DNA of 64,000 bases from Meiothermus cerbereus DSM 11376 (GCF_000620065.1 NZ_JHVI01000015.1:34059-98058); one strand, 5' to 3'. Counted from the stretch's first letter, positions 52,895 through 62,846 are shown. Made by a program: numbers and translations. The notes: generated by a model not told the origin, from the letters alone.

Positions 52895-53812
52895 CTACCG
52901 GGCCTGCAAAAGGTCTTCCTCAGTAATCAGCCGTCCCTGTCCGCCAATTGCCGTGGCTGCCAGCGAGCCGGCCAGATTCCCCAGACGGGCGGCGACGAAG
53001 GGATCCTTGCCTTGCAGGATGGCGTGGGCGAAGGTGGCTGTGAAGGCATCGCCGGAGCCGGTGGTATCTACCACTTCCTCTAGGGGATAGGGTTCTATCA
53101 GTTCCTGGCGGGTTGGTGTAATCACGATGGAGCCCATCGCCCCAACCTTTACCACTACCGTTTCGTGGCCCCAGCCCTTTAACTCAGCAACCCCATCGCT
53201 TATGGAGGAAGTACCCGTCAGCGCCTGTAGTTCCACTTGGTTCATCAGCAGATAGGGAACCCCGCGCAGGATATCCAGTAGCTCTTTTCCAGCAGCGCGC
53301 ACTGCGCCAGTGCCCAGGTCGGCAAAGATGGGCAACTCGCGCTTACGGGCTGCGTCCAGGGCGTTGATAGCGTATTGCCGCTGGGGCCCGCCCACAAAGG
53401 CGTAGGCAGAAAAAACAACTGCGTCCACCTGGTCTAGCATTTTGGGCTTAAACTCGGCTGCATCCAGGAAGCGGCTGGCGCCTCCAGCAGAAATCATGGA
53501 GCGTTCACCGCCCGGAACCAGCAGAATCAGAATCGAAGAGGTGGTTTGCTCCGGGTCTACCTGTAGATATTTGAGGTCAACCTTAACTTTTTCGAGCTGC
53601 GATAGGGCCACGCTGCGGAAGGGGTCATCCCCCACCCGGCTGGCCAGGTACACCTTATTGTCCAAGCTGGCCAGGTGGGCCGCTAGGGTGCCTCCTGCGC
53701 CTCCAGGCTTCATCACGGCGCGCTGAGCGGGAATTTCCTCGCCTGGCTCGGGGATTCGCTCGAGAAAGTAGATGAGGTCAACCGATACATCTCCTACGAC
53801 AAAAAATCGCAT
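52895..53812 (-). CDS. PfkB-family carbohydrate or nucleoside kinase
   Basis: The 305-residue kinase begins MRFFVVGDVSVDLIYFLERI, has the PfkB signature 1 region KPGGAGGTLAAHLASLDNKV and signature 2 DTTGSGDAFTATFAHAI with the catalytic Asp. It phosphorylates a sugar, sugar phosphate or nucleoside. The substrate is not evident, and neighbours (hisH, ksgA) do not help. GGGAGG precedes the ATG. Confidence 0.87.
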   Translation of the reverse strand: MRFFVVGDVSVDLIYFLERIPEPGEEIPAQRAVMKPGGAGGTLAAHLASLDNKVYLASRVGDDPFRSVALSQLEKVKVDLKYLQVDPEQTTSSILILLVPGGERSMISAGGASRFLDAAEFKPKMLDQVDAVVFSAYAFVGGPQRQYAINALDAARKRELPIFADLGTGAVRAAGKELLDILRGVPYLLMNQVELQALTGTSSISDGVAELKGWGHETVVVKVGAMGSIVITPTRQELIEPYPLEEVVDTTGSGDAFTATFAHAILQGKDPFVAARLGNLAGSLAATAIGGQGRLITEEDLLQAR

Positions 53813-53927
53813 TCCGGCCTCCCAGCCTTATCTCCCTACTTACAGGATTTACCACAGTCTACCGGCATCCTGAACTGATGTGTAGTAGGCTACCCCAGAC
53901 CCATGAGAAATCTCTAACAAGCCGAGG

Positions 53928-54824
<897 letters not shown>

Positions 54825-55589
54825 CTAAAAGAAGCTTGCTCCTACGGGAGGAATCTCTACTATTTCCCAGTCCAGTCTGTTCTCATCAAGAATAAGTTCC
54901 AGGTACTGGTTATGGTCGAGCGCGTCGATCAGGGCCAGCTTATCCTTGATCAGAATGCCGTTTTTCATCACGGTGTGCCCGTATACGCCAAAGCGGTAAC
55001 CCATTCGCTCGACATAGTCGGCATTGCTGAGCCACCACTCCTTGGCTTCACGCCCGTTGTAAAACATTTCATCGTAGGTTTGTAGCCAGGGCACCGGCCC
55101 CACGTGGGCAAAATTGACCCCATAGAGATTGATCTGAGTGGGAAAAGTTTGTATCCAGTTTTTTATCTCTTCGGGCAGCTCTACCCCGCCCAGCTCGGGG
55201 TGGAACTCTTTGTGCTCGAGGTGGGCGTTGCCCAGCACCATATCGCCTGAAATAGCGGCATAGTCGTGATTACCCATCAGGATGGTGATGTGTTCCGGAG
55301 CAGCTTCCTGAAAACGCTTGATGCGCATCAATTCGCGAATCTGTGCCTTAGCCGCCATGCGCAGGTGATCCGGGTTGTGGGGGTCGTAGTCTTCCAGGCC
55401 GGTCAGGCGGCGGTAGTCGGCCAGGAGCTTCGGATGTACCAGGTCGCCCATCAAAACCACGCGGTAGGTACCGCGCCGCAGGGGGTCGGAAGGCAGCCAG
55501 TCCTCTCCCACGGCGTAGGAATTCCTCAAAGCCCGCCACAGCTTAGGAAAATCGGCGTGCAAGTCTCCAATCGCAATAACCTTGATCAC
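54825..55589 (-). CDS. Metallophosphoesterase (calcineurin-like)
   Basis: The 254-residue protein has a complete set of metal motifs: IAIGDLHADF, VLMGDLVHPK, ILMGNHDYAA and GVYGHTVMKNG. This contrasts with the degenerate family member at 20998-21707. The substrate could be a protein phosphate, nucleotide or dinucleotide. GTG 55589 follows AAGGG and lies 13 bases after the DdrA-like gene, so the two probably form an operon. Confidence 0.88.
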   Translation of the reverse strand: MIKVIAIGDLHADFPKLWRALRNSYAVGEDWLPSDPLRRGTYRVVLMGDLVHPKLLADYRRLTGLEDYDPHNPDHLRMAAKAQIRELMRIKRFQEAAPEHITILMGNHDYAAISGDMVLGNAHLEHKEFHPELGGVELPEEIKNWIQTFPTQINLYGVNFAHVGPVPWLQTYDEMFYNGREAKEWWLSNADYVERMGYRFGVYGHTVMKNGILIKDKLALIDALDHNQYLELILDENRLDWEIVEIPPVGASFF

Positions 55590-55602
55590 AGTTACCCTTA
55601 GC

Positions 55603-56286
55603 TCAAGAGGCCTGACCTTTCAGCAAAGCCCGAAGCTCGCCGTAAAGTTTACGGGTTTCCTCGGGGTGTTTGCCATACCCCCCATATTTCATCACGATGA
55701 GCGCAGCTTGCTTACCCAGACCCGCATGCTTAAGGCGCTCGATCAAGCGGTCTATAAGCTCTTGTGGTTCAGGCTTGGCTTCGCTGGCAGTGGGGGGACT
55801 TACGGGGCCTTGTTGAGGCTGGGCCTCGAGGGTGGCCTCGAGGGTGGGCTTGCTATAGCCATCGGCCACACCAGCGAGGTTGGGTGGGCCGAACTTTCCA
55901 CTGGCGGGGTCGTAGTCGACCCACTGCTGCTCGAGCCCAACCAGGAAGCGGCCCACGCCAAACTTAACCGCCGCTCGCACAAGCGCTTCGGCAAAAGCAG
56001 CTTTGAGGCTGTCCCCCTCGCCCACATCCTCTTTGCAAATGTCCATGATGGTCAGCCTGCACTTTACGGCATAAAGACCAGCAGGCTGGGCCGGGGCCTG
56101 AAGCACCTCGTAGCTATCTTGCCAGCCCTGTACCCCCACCACCTCGTCAAGCCGATCCAGCACGGCTTTGTGGCTTACATAAGGAGCTACCAGGGCCCTT
56201 CGCTTGTCTTTAGATAAGGCTTCCACCCGCCACTGCAGTTCTTCGGGTGAAAAAGGCTCGCTCAACATATCCCAGACGTCGTTCAT
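55603..56286 (-). CDS. Rad52/22-family protein, DdrA-like
   Basis: The 227-residue protein matches the DdrA/Rad52 core: EPFSPEELQWRVEALSKDKR, APYVSHKAVLDRLDEVVG and GWQDSYEVLQAP, then EGDSLKAAFAEALVRAAVKFG and GRFLVGLEQQWVDYD. A Pro/Gln/Ala-rich linker follows, then a C-terminal helical part (ELIDRLIERLKHAGL). Deinococcus DdrA binds single-stranded 3' ends and protects broken DNA. Annealing activity here is inferred. TAGAAT lies eight bases before ATG 56286. Confidence 0.85.
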   Translation of the reverse strand: MNDVWDMLSEPFSPEELQWRVEALSKDKRRALVAPYVSHKAVLDRLDEVVGVQGWQDSYEVLQAPAQPAGLYAVKCRLTIMDICKEDVGEGDSLKAAFAEALVRAAVKFGVGRFLVGLEQQWVDYDPASGKFGPPNLAGVADGYSKPTLEATLEAQPQQGPVSPPTASEAKPEPQELIDRLIERLKHAGLGKQAALIVMKYGGYGKHPEETRKLYGELRALLKGQAS

Positions 56287-56294
56287 TGGGCCCC

Positions 56295-56300
56295 ATTCTA
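56295..56300 (-). promoter_or_regulatory. -10 box of leaderless ddrA-like gene
   Basis: TAGAAT on the minus strand lies eight bases before ATG 56286. No radiation/desiccation-response-type palindrome was recognised next to it. Confidence 0.45.
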
Positions 56301-56351
56301 TCAGCCTGGCAAAGCTTCAATGCCTGGCGCCGCCAAACCGCAAAAACCACC

Positions 56352-56380
56352 TTGTAATAGGCCAGGTTCTTTTGTATACT
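56352..56380 (+). promoter_or_regulatory. Promoter of rplJ-rplL
   Basis: TTGTAA (56352-56357), 17 bases and TATACT (56375-56380) form a good sigma-70-type promoter. Confidence 0.65.
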
Positions 56381-56386
56381 TCCTGC

Positions 56387-56594
56387 TTGGTGTCCTTCCC
56401 CGGTCGCGCAATCGACCGTGAAGGCAGCCAAAGACAGCGACGGGCTAAAAGGCCTTAATCATGTCGCCGAGGCGCTCGTAGGGAAGCGTTTTCGTGGTAA
56501 AGCGTTGGGAATTCCCTAGTCCCAAATCAAGCTGGGGTTGATGTGGGTTGTCTGTCGCCAGACGCCGCGTTGCAAGCCCCAACCAGGAGGAACT
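56387..56594 (+). promoter_or_regulatory. Long untranslated leader of rplJ (L10 leader)
   Basis: About 208 bases separate the promoter from the TTG start. It contains GTCTGTCGCCAGAC (56550-56563), TTGGGA/TCCCAA pairing near 56505-56526, and AGGAGG at 56585-56590. In other bacteria such leaders bind L10-L7/L12 and control the operon. The exact L10 binding fold was not derived here. Confidence 0.5.
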
Positions 56595-57119
56595 TTGCCT
56601 AGCAAGCGCAACATCGAAAACCTCGAGGCGCTCACCGCTACCCTGAAAGGAGCGGCAGGCTCGTTCTTCTTGGTGAACTACCAAGGGTTGGGGGCAGGTC
56701 CCACCGGGAAGCTGCGCAAAGTGGTGCGGGAGAAAGGCGGCGAGATTATCGTTGCCAAAAATACCCTCATCCGCAAAGCCATGAGCGACCTGGGGCTGCC
56801 GGAAATCGAGGGCCTCAGTGGCCCCTCGGCGGTGGTGGTCTTCTCTGACCCCGCCGCTGTTGCCAAGGCCCTTAAGGAGTTCGCCAAGACGAACGATAAA
56901 GGCATTCCTGCTCTTAAGGCGGGCGTGCTCTCGGGACAGGCCCTTACCGGCCAACAGGTGGAGGTCCTGGCCGACCTTCCCAGCCAGAAGGAACTGCAGG
57001 CCGAACTCGTTGGAGTGCTGTCGGCTACCATGTCCAACTTCGTGGGTGTGCTGGGGGCAAAGGCCCAGGAATTCGTCGGCATCTTGGATGCCCAGGTTCA
57101 GAAACTAGAGGCCGCTTAG
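56595..57119 (+). CDS. rplJ: Ribosomal protein L10
   Basis: The 174-residue protein reads [17 protein letters not shown] and then [12 protein letters not shown] and [19 protein letters not shown], very like the Thermus L10. It is the base of the L7/L12 stalk. The start is a TTG with AGGAGG four bases upstream, an unusual codon for a ribosomal protein; the open frame extends to 56538 but the extra residues do not fit the family. Confidence 0.96.
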   Translation: MPSKRNIENLEALTATLKGAAGSFFLVNYQGLGAGPTGKLRKVVREKGGEIIVAKNTLIRKAMSDLGLPEIEGLSGPSAVVVFSDPAAVAKALKEFAKTNDKGIPALKAGVLSGQALTGQQVEVLADLPSQKELQAELVGVLSATMSNFVGVLGAKAQEFVGILDAQVQKLEAA

Positions 57120-57138
57120 GCCAAGTAGGAGGAAAAGA

Positions 57139-57516
57139 ATGGCTCTGGATATCGCTGCTATCAAGGCTCAACTTTCTGGCGCAACCGTGCTGGAACTCAA
57201 GCAACTTATCGACGAACTCAAAGAAGAGTGGGGCGTAACCGCTGCTGCTCCGGTGGCCGTGGCCATGCCCGGTGTTGCCGCTGCTGCTGCACCTGCTGTC
57301 GAAGAGAAGACCGAGTTTGATGTGGTGCTCAAAGACGCTGGCGCCCAGAAGCTCAACGTCATTAAGGAACTCCGCGCCATTACGGGTCTGGGCCTCAAAG
57401 AAGCCAAAGACCTGGCCGAGCAGGGCGGTGTGGTCAAGGAAGGCGTTTCCAAAGAGGAAGCCGAGAAGATCAAGAAGCAGCTCGAGGATGCGGGCGCCAA
57501 GGTCGAACTCAAGTAA
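57139..57516 (+). CDS. rplL: Ribosomal protein L7/L12
   Basis: The 125-residue stalk protein has the N-terminal dimer domain ([17 protein letters not shown]), an Ala/Val-rich hinge and the C-terminal factor-binding domain ([32 protein letters not shown]). AGGAGG lies upstream. It is followed directly by a terminator. Confidence 0.98.
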   Translation: MALDIAAIKAQLSGATVLELKQLIDELKEEWGVTAAAPVAVAMPGVAAAAAPAVEEKTEFDVVLKDAGAQKLNVIKELRAITGLGLKEAKDLAEQGGVVKEGVSKEEAEKIKKQLEDAGAKVELK

Positions 57517-57530
57517 CCTTGCCCCTATGC

Positions 57531-57560
57531 AAAACCCCAGCCCTGCGGCTGGGGTTTTTT
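57531..57560 (+). terminator. Rho-independent terminator of rplJ-rplL
   Basis: AAAACCCCAGCC and GGCTGGGGTTTT pair around CTGC and run into TTTTTT, 15 bases after rplL. Confidence 0.93.
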
Positions 57561-57564
57561 CTTT

Positions 57565-58635
57565 CTATCGCCCCTGTGCAGGGAAGAGGCCAGTGCTACC
57601 CGGAGGATTGTAGGGGCCGGCCACAAACTCACCCATACCCTTAGCCAAAACGCCTTGCCCTTGCCAGGTTCCACTGCCCACCACCGGGCCTTCCCAGTAG
57701 GCCACGCGGGTGGAGGAGGTCAGGAGCTCCTGGTCTTTGCGCAAGGGCTCGAGGCGAAGACTTAACCCCTCGGCCTCGACCTGCCATACAAGGTGATAGT
57801 TGCGCCCACTGGGTGAAGTCCAGCTCTCGAGTGGTGTCATCTGCAGGTTTTTGAGTTCTCGAACCTGACCCTGGGGGTCAATGGCTGTGGCTGCGAGCTG
57901 TACAACCTCGCCTCTGGCATTTTTAACGCGATAAAGCATCAGGTCTACCCCATTGGAAAGGTGCAGCCCAAACCAGTCCCAGAGCGCCCCCAAGGCCGGG
58001 GAGCTACCGCCCTGGCTTCCGATCTGATCGCCCCACTGGTGATCCATCCAGGCCTCGCCCCGCACTGGCCGCCCGGCGATGACGCCTTCCAGGGCCAGGC
58101 GGGTAAAAGACACGTAGTACATTCGTCCGGTTTCGGCGGTGCCCGAGTACCCTGGCGGGTGTACCACGGCGGGCTTGAGTGGGGTCAGGCGCACCTGGAT
58201 GGGGCCTGCGGAAAGCTGATAGCTGCTGCCATCCTGGATTAGCTTCCAGTCGCCCTGCTCGATACGCAAAGGTGGAAACAGCACCACCGCATCGCCGCGG
58301 GGGCGGTCGGTGCGGAAGTCGAAGCGCTCTTCGAAGAACTTTTGGTTGGCACGAAGATCGGTAACGGCGATGTGCGAGGCGTGGTATGGGCCAGGAAAAA
58401 AGATGGCCGGGTTAATAAAGCCAATCTGCCAGTTTTGTGGCGCGTAGGCTTTGAACAGCGCCCAGTGAAAGGCCAGCCCTTCCTCGGGTAGGTAGCCAGA
58501 CACATACCACCACTCCAAAGGAGCATTGTTGGGCCCCCAGTTGTCGGGGGTGGGCAGGCGGTCGGGGTCTACGGCTTGCAGTGAGGGTAGACAGCCAGCC
58601 AGGGCTAGCAAAAGTACCATGAGCCAGTAGCGCAT
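57565..58635 (-). CDS. CrtC-like predicted lipoprotein (DUF2006 / carotenoid hydratase-like fold)
   Basis: The 356-residue protein begins MRYWLMVLLLALAGCLPS, a lipoprotein signal with lipobox LAGC (Cys15). The body resembles the two-lipocalin CrtC/AttH family: NAPLEWWYVSGYLPEEG, WALFKAYAPQNWQIGFINPA, AWMDHQWGDQIG and DWFGLHLSNGVDLMLYR. In that family members hydrate carotenoids or bind lipids; the lipoprotein form is of unknown role. TACACT lies six bases before the ATG. It would be a substrate of the Lnt encoded at 21798-23192. Confidence 0.85.
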   Translation of the reverse strand: MRYWLMVLLLALAGCLPSLQAVDPDRLPTPDNWGPNNAPLEWWYVSGYLPEEGLAFHWALFKAYAPQNWQIGFINPAIFFPGPYHASHIAVTDLRANQKFFEERFDFRTDRPRGDAVVLFPPLRIEQGDWKLIQDGSSYQLSAGPIQVRLTPLKPAVVHPPGYSGTAETGRMYYVSFTRLALEGVIAGRPVRGEAWMDHQWGDQIGSQGGSSPALGALWDWFGLHLSNGVDLMLYRVKNARGEVVQLAATAIDPQGQVRELKNLQMTPLESWTSPSGRNYHLVWQVEAEGLSLRLEPLRKDQELLTSSTRVAYWEGPVVGSGTWQGQGVLAKGMGEFVAGPYNPPGSTGLFPAQGR

Positions 58636-58641
58636 AGGGCT

Positions 58642-58647
58642 AGTGTA
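58642..58647 (-). promoter_or_regulatory. -10 box of leaderless CrtC-like gene
   Basis: TACACT on the minus strand lies six bases before ATG 58635. Confidence 0.45.
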
Positions 58648-58683
58648 TGCACGCGATGGCTATTTGGGTTGTAGTCTGGGGCG

Positions 58684-58689
58684 TAAACT
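58684..58689 (+). promoter_or_regulatory. -10 box of tatD
   Basis: TAAACT lies eight bases before the in-frame GTG 58698. No ribosome binding site precedes the alternative ATG 58710. Confidence 0.4.
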
Positions 58690-58697
58690 GGGGCTCG

Positions 58698-59477
58698 GTG
58701 GGATTTAGCATGACCGATACCCATTGCCACCTCGACTATATGGAACCCGAAGAGACCCAGGCTGCTATTCAGGCCTCGAGGGAGTTTAAAGCCATCCTAA
58801 CCATCGGCACAAACCCAGTGCGCAACCGCAATGCACTGGCCTTAGCGGAAGCGCACCCCCATATCTGGGCAGCCGTGGGTCTACACCCTACCGAAGCCCC
58901 GCTGCTTTCACCTGAGCTGGAGGCCGACCTGAAGTATCTGGCCCAGCACCCGAGGGTACGTGCCATTGGCGAAACCGGGCTGGACTTTTACTGGACACCC
59001 GAGACCCGCCAGGCCCAGTACCGGGCGCTGGACTTTCAGCATCAGCTCGCAGTGTCGCTGGGTTTGCCGCTTATTTTTCACGTGCGTAGCAAGGAAAGCG
59101 ATCGGGCAGAACAAGAGATAGCGGAGTGGTTGCTGCAAAACCGCCCCTCGAGGGTTGTTCTTCATGCTTTTGGGGGGCACCCCAGGCTAATAGATGTGGG
59201 GCTGGAGCTTGGGGCCTATTTTGGCTTTGCTGGGCCCCTAACCTACAAGAAAAATGCAGCCTTGCGAGAGGCAGCCCGGCAAATTCCCCTTGAACGACTA
59301 ATGGTCGAAACCGATGCGCCTTTTTTGCCCCCCGAGCCTTACCGGGGCCAGCGCAACCACCCGGCCCTGGTTAGGTTTACCCTGGCCAAACTGGCCGAAA
59401 TCCGCGGGCTGAGCCTAGAGCAGATGGAGCAGATTACCGACCAAAATGCTCAGGCCTGCTTTGCTTTCAACCGCTAA
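58698..59477 (+). CDS. tatD: TatD-family metal-dependent hydrolase (DNase)
   Basis: The 259-residue TIM-barrel hydrolase has the metal ligands in DTHCHLDYME, GETGLDFYW, FHVRSKE, LHAFGG and VETDAPFL. TatD enzymes act as Mg-dependent 3'-5' exonucleases or deoxyribonucleases in DNA quality control. GTG 58698 (leaderless spacing) or ATG 58710 (family-typical N-terminus MTDTHCHLD) are both possible starts. Confidence 0.93.
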   Translation: MGFSMTDTHCHLDYMEPEETQAAIQASREFKAILTIGTNPVRNRNALALAEAHPHIWAAVGLHPTEAPLLSPELEADLKYLAQHPRVRAIGETGLDFYWTPETRQAQYRALDFQHQLAVSLGLPLIFHVRSKESDRAEQEIAEWLLQNRPSRVVLHAFGGHPRLIDVGLELGAYFGFAGPLTYKKNAALREAARQIPLERLMVETDAPFLPPEPYRGQRNHPALVRFTLAKLAEIRGLSLEQMEQITDQNAQACFAFNR

Positions 59478-59547
59478 ATCAGGCACACCCACCGCAGCTC
59501 TGACATCACAGCGCTATAAAGAAGCGAAGTCTGGGTAGAGGCTTCTT

Positions 59548-59674
59548 ATACCGGATTCAAAAAGATAATCTTCAAACAAAAAGCGCTAAGAGGCTATCTT
59601 TTTGAATCCTAGAGCACTCCCTTCGGTCGGGTTAGTTCGTCACCGTTCGGTGACGAACTAACCGAATCTGGTAT
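59548..59674 (+). repeat. 127-bp two-hairpin palindromic element, copy 3
   Basis: It has the same orientation as copy 1 and is nearly identical (a single visible difference, CTTCGG for CTTTGG). The ends are ATACCGGATTC and GAATCTGGTAT. It lies in the 217-bp gap between tatD and the convergent cation-efflux gene. No target-site duplication is evident. Confidence 0.95.
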
Positions 59675-59694
59675 TACGCCACACGACCAGAACG

Positions 59695-60597
59695 CTACCC
59701 AATCCTGAAGGTTGAATGCTTGGCCTTGTGGTCGGGTTCCACATGGATGGTGGCAGTGACGCCATCCATGCTGGCCTGTAAGGCGTTCTCGAGCCGGTCA
59801 CAAATCTGATGGGCCTGCTCCACCGAGGTATGCCCAGGTACCACCAGGTGAAACTCCACAAAGGTGCGCGGCCCAGCCCGTCGGGTGCGTAGGTCGTGGA
59901 TTTCCAGTACCCGGCCTTCGGATGCCAGACCCTCGAGGGTATAGCTGAGCGTGTTGCGAATGTCGGCCAGTTCGGCCTCCGAAACCGATTCGTCCATCAG
60001 ACCCCCCACAGAGTCGCGCACCAGCCGCCAGCCAACCCACAAGATATTGAACGCTACCGCAATAGCCAGCAAGGGGTCGAGCACCCACCAGCCGCTTAGC
60101 CAGGCCAGCCCGATGCCCAATAGCACACCGACCGAGGTCAGCACATCGGCCAGGATGTGCTGACCATCCGCCACCACCGCGGGCGAGCGCGCTTTGCGTC
60201 CAGTGCGAATTAAAAACCATCCCAGCCCGGCGTTTATAGTCGAAGCCCCCAAGGAGATCAACAATCCTGTGTCTAAGCCCCCAATGGGTTGCGGTGCGAA
60301 TAGCCGAGGCCAGGCTTCGCGCACGATGGCTAGAGCCGCCAATACAATCAACACCCCCTCCAGTACAGCCGAGAAGTACTCGGCTTTGGTGTGCCCGTAA
60401 GGATGGTTGCTATCGGCTGGGCGACGCGAAACCAGCACCGCAATCAGTGCGCTTCCAGCGGCCACAATGTTTACAATGGACTCCAGCGCATCGGAGTATA
60501 GAGCTACCGAACCAGTCAGGGCGTAGGCCAGCCACTTCAGACCTAGTACTACTCCCGCCACAACGAGGCTTAGGGCTAAAGCGTGCGTCGGGGTCAT
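59695..60597 (-). CDS. Cation diffusion facilitator family transporter
   Basis: The 300-residue protein has about six membrane segments and a C-terminal cytoplasmic domain. Metal-site landmarks are YSDALESIVN in helix 2 with HPYGHTKAEYFSAVLEG, and VADGQHILADVLTSVGV in helix 5. The C-terminal domain (VLEIHDLRTRRAGPRTFVEFH, HVEPD) is typical of CDF proteins. It exports Zn, Mn, Fe or a similar divalent cation in exchange for protons; specificity is undetermined. GAAGG precedes the ATG. Confidence 0.92.
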   Translation of the reverse strand: MTPTHALALSLVVAGVVLGLKWLAYALTGSVALYSDALESIVNIVAAGSALIAVLVSRRPADSNHPYGHTKAEYFSAVLEGVLIVLAALAIVREAWPRLFAPQPIGGLDTGLLISLGASTINAGLGWFLIRTGRKARSPAVVADGQHILADVLTSVGVLLGIGLAWLSGWWVLDPLLAIAVAFNILWVGWRLVRDSVGGLMDESVSEAELADIRNTLSYTLEGLASEGRVLEIHDLRTRRAGPRTFVEFHLVVPGHTSVEQAHQICDRLENALQASMDGVTATIHVEPDHKAKHSTFRIG

Positions 60598-60723
60598 AAG
60601 GCCTTCGGGGGTTGGGGACAGGGGGTTTGCTCAAGTGGATGCACAGTAGCTTCACTAAAGATATTAGCGTGTCTGCAACCACTGCGGCGCAGTGCCCCAT
60701 AAATGTCGGACTAGAGGGCTCTA

Positions 60724-60752
60724 AAAAAAGCTCCCGCACAGGGAGCTTTTTT
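60724..60752. terminator. Terminator downstream of rplA (bidirectional)
   Basis: AAAAAAGCTCCC and GGGAGCTTTTTT pair around GCACA, with T runs on both strands. On the minus strand it lies 13 bases after the rplA stop. Confidence 0.93.
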
Positions 60753-60764
60753 GAATGCGGGTTT

Positions 60765-61466
60765 TTACGACTGGTGCGCCGTGCTGGTGCTTACCCTGAT
60801 GCTGGGCCCCATGGTCGTGGTGAGGTAGATCGAGCGCAGGTAGGTGCCCTTGGCGCTGTCGGGTTTGGCGCTCTCAACAGCTTTGATAAAAGCCCGTACA
60901 TTCTCGGCGATTTGCTCCGGCGTAAAGCTGGCCTTGCCCACAGGGCCATGCACCACACCGGTCTTGTCGTTGCGGAACTCGATACGACCGGCTTTAATTT
61001 CGCGCACCATATCACCGATGTTAAAGCCAACTGTACCGGCTTTGGGGTTGGGCAACATGCCCTTCGGACCCAGGATACGACCGAGCTTCGAGCCCACTGC
61101 ACCCATTACGTCAGGGGTGGCGACAACCGCATCGAAGTCGGAGCGGCCATCCAGGATTTCCTGGATAATTTCCTCTCCGGCGGCGATGTCGGCGCCAGCG
61201 GCCTGGGCCTCGGCGATTTTCTCGCCTTTAGCAATCGCCAGCACGCGTACGCTGCGGCCCGTTCCGTGTGGCAGGGCTACCGTAGAGCGCACGTTTTGAT
61301 CCGACTTTTTGGGGTCGATGCCCAGCTTAACGTGCACCTCTACGGTCTCATCAAACTTGGCGCTTTTAATCTGAGGAATCAGGGCAGCGGCCTCTTCGAC
61401 CGAGTAAACCTTATTCAGGTCTACTTTTTCCAGCAAAGCCCGATAGCGCTTTCCATGCTTAGGCAT
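60765..61466 (-). CDS. rplA: Ribosomal protein L1
   Basis: The 233-residue protein begins [20 protein letters not shown] and has [37 protein letters not shown] and the RNA-binding [18 protein letters not shown]. It is the L1 stalk protein. It overlaps rplK by eight bases and is followed by a terminator instead of rplJ. Confidence 0.97.
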   Translation of the reverse strand: MPKHGKRYRALLEKVDLNKVYSVEEAAALIPQIKSAKFDETVEVHVKLGIDPKKSDQNVRSTVALPHGTGRSVRVLAIAKGEKIAEAQAAGADIAAGEEIIQEILDGRSDFDAVVATPDVMGAVGSKLGRILGPKGMLPNPKAGTVGFNIGDMVREIKAGRIEFRNDKTGVVHGPVGKASFTPEQIAENVRAFIKAVESAKPDSAKGTYLRSIYLTTTMGPSIRVSTSTAHQS

Positions 61467-61893
61467 TGGGCACCCCCGTCACTTCCACGCCCATGGAGCG
61501 AGCCGAACCTGCAATCTGGCGGGCTGCAGCCTCTACATCCCCGGCATTCATATCTGGCATCTTTTGCTTGGCAATCTGCAGGCACTGCTCCCAGGTGAGC
61601 TTGCCCACTTTCTCACGCCCACTCTTGCCCGAGCCTTTCTCGATACCGGCAGCTTTGCGAATCAGGTAAGAGGCGGGGGGAGTTTTGGTGATGAAGCTAA
61701 AAGAGCGGTCGGAGAAGATAGTGATCTCCACGGGTACAATGGCGTCGCCCATGTTGGCCGTGGCCGCGTTAAACTGCTTGACGAACTCCATGATGTTGGC
61801 ACCGTGTTGACCCAGTGCCGGGCCTACTGGGGGTGCAGGCGTGGCCTTACCGGCCGGAAGCTGCAGCTTGACCACAGCATTAATCTTTTTCAT
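61459..61893 (-). CDS. rplK: Ribosomal protein L11
   Basis: The 144-residue protein reads [24 protein letters not shown] (first 20 residues are typical), then [20 protein letters not shown] and the rRNA-binding C-terminal domain ([20 protein letters not shown]). It binds the GTPase-associated centre. The start at 61893 follows AAAGGAGG. The 150-bp leader upstream holds hairpins. Confidence 0.97.
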   Translation of the reverse strand: MKKINAVVKLQLPAGKATPAPPVGPALGQHGANIMEFVKQFNAATANMGDAIVPVEITIFSDRSFSFITKTPPASYLIRKAAGIEKGSGKSGREKVGKLTWEQCLQIAKQKMPDMNAGDVEAAARQIAGSARSMGVEVTGVPNA

Positions 61894-61973
61894 TTTTTTT
61901 CCTCCTTTGCGTTGACCCACATTCTGTGGGGGGTGGCTCCCACGAACTTCGTGGTGGTATCGCCTTGCTTACA

Positions 61974-62015
61974 GCTGATAGCAACTAGCCAGGGGCTTTA
62001 GATTTTGCTATCAGC
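61974..62015 (-). promoter_or_regulatory. Hairpin in the nusG-rplK gap
   Basis: GCTGATAGCAA and TTGCTATCAGC form a perfect 11-bp stem with a 20-base loop. A second hairpin (CCACGA-ACT-TCGTGG, about 61940-61954) lies closer to rplK. They may be part of an L1- or L11-responsive leader or an mRNA processing site. Confidence 0.5.
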
Positions 62016-62043
62016 AATCAGCCGCTGTCAATAAGCTTCTGCG

Positions 62044-62601
62044 CTATGCGCGAACGACCTGCGAAAACTCCAGCTCGACTGGGGTTTCGCGTCCGAAAAT
62101 GGACACCAGCACCTTGACTTTCTGGCGCTCGAGGTTGACCTCGCTCACCACGCCGGTAAAGTCGGCGAAGGGGCCTGAAGCAACCCGCACCACGTCGCCT
62201 TCCTTGAAGGTAACCTGAGGCTTGGGGGCTTCTTTCTTTCCGGCCAATCCGGAGATTTCTAGCAGGTGCTGCACCTCGTCTGGTGTGAGGGGTACTGGAT
62301 GGGTTGCGGTGCCCACAAAGCCTGTCACGCCAGGGGTGTTGCGTACCACTTCCCAGGCTTCGTTAACCTCGCCGGGGGTATCGCCCAGGTCCACAAGCAC
62401 ATAGATATAGCCGGGGTAGAGTTTACGGCGCACCACTTCTTTTTTGCCCCCCTCGCGGTGCTCCACAACCTCCTCGGTTGGAATCAAGACCTGGAAAATC
62501 TTGTCCTGCATACCGAGGGCTTTTACCCGTTGCTCGAGGTTCTGTTTGACCTTCTCCTCGTGGCCAACATAGGTGTGGACGGCATACCATTCAATACTCA
62601 T
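62044..62601 (-). CDS. nusG: Transcription termination/antitermination factor NusG
   Basis: The 185-residue protein has the NGN domain ([46 protein letters not shown]) and the C-terminal KOW domain ([34 protein letters not shown]). It binds RNA polymerase and couples it to Rho or the ribosome. It follows secE by 17 bp. Confidence 0.97.
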   Translation of the reverse strand: MSIEWYAVHTYVGHEEKVKQNLEQRVKALGMQDKIFQVLIPTEEVVEHREGGKKEVVRRKLYPGYIYVLVDLGDTPGEVNEAWEVVRNTPGVTGFVGTATHPVPLTPDEVQHLLEISGLAGKKEAPKPQVTFKEGDVVRVASGPFADFTGVVSEVNLERQKVKVLVSIFGRETPVELEFSQVVRA

Positions 62602-62618
62602 AGCTCGCACCAATGCAT

Positions 62619-62837
62619 TCAGGGTAGGCGCACTGTGATGAAGCGGAAGATGGTGTCAATAAGGCCCAGTACGATCATCGCCACAACGGCAAACACCAGG
62701 ATAACCTGGGTGGATTCGATGACCTCTTGACGGGTAGGCCAGGTGACACGGGACAGTTCGGCCCGGGCTTCGCGGAAGTAGTTAATAATCCGCGCACCAA
62801 GCGGGCGCCGGGGGGCAGCATTCTGCTCTTGGGCCAT
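62619..62837 (-). CDS. secE: Protein translocase subunit SecE
   Basis: The 72-residue protein has a short N-terminal part, the conserved amphipathic segment [20 protein letters not shown] and one membrane helix ([20 protein letters not shown]). It is the single-helix SecE of the SecYEG channel. It sits between rpmG and nusG as in most bacteria. Confidence 0.96.
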   Translation of the reverse strand: MAQEQNAAPRRPLGARIINYFREARAELSRVTWPTRQEVIESTQVILVFAVVAMIVLGLIDTIFRFITVRLP

Positions 62838-62846
62838 ATGTCCGCC

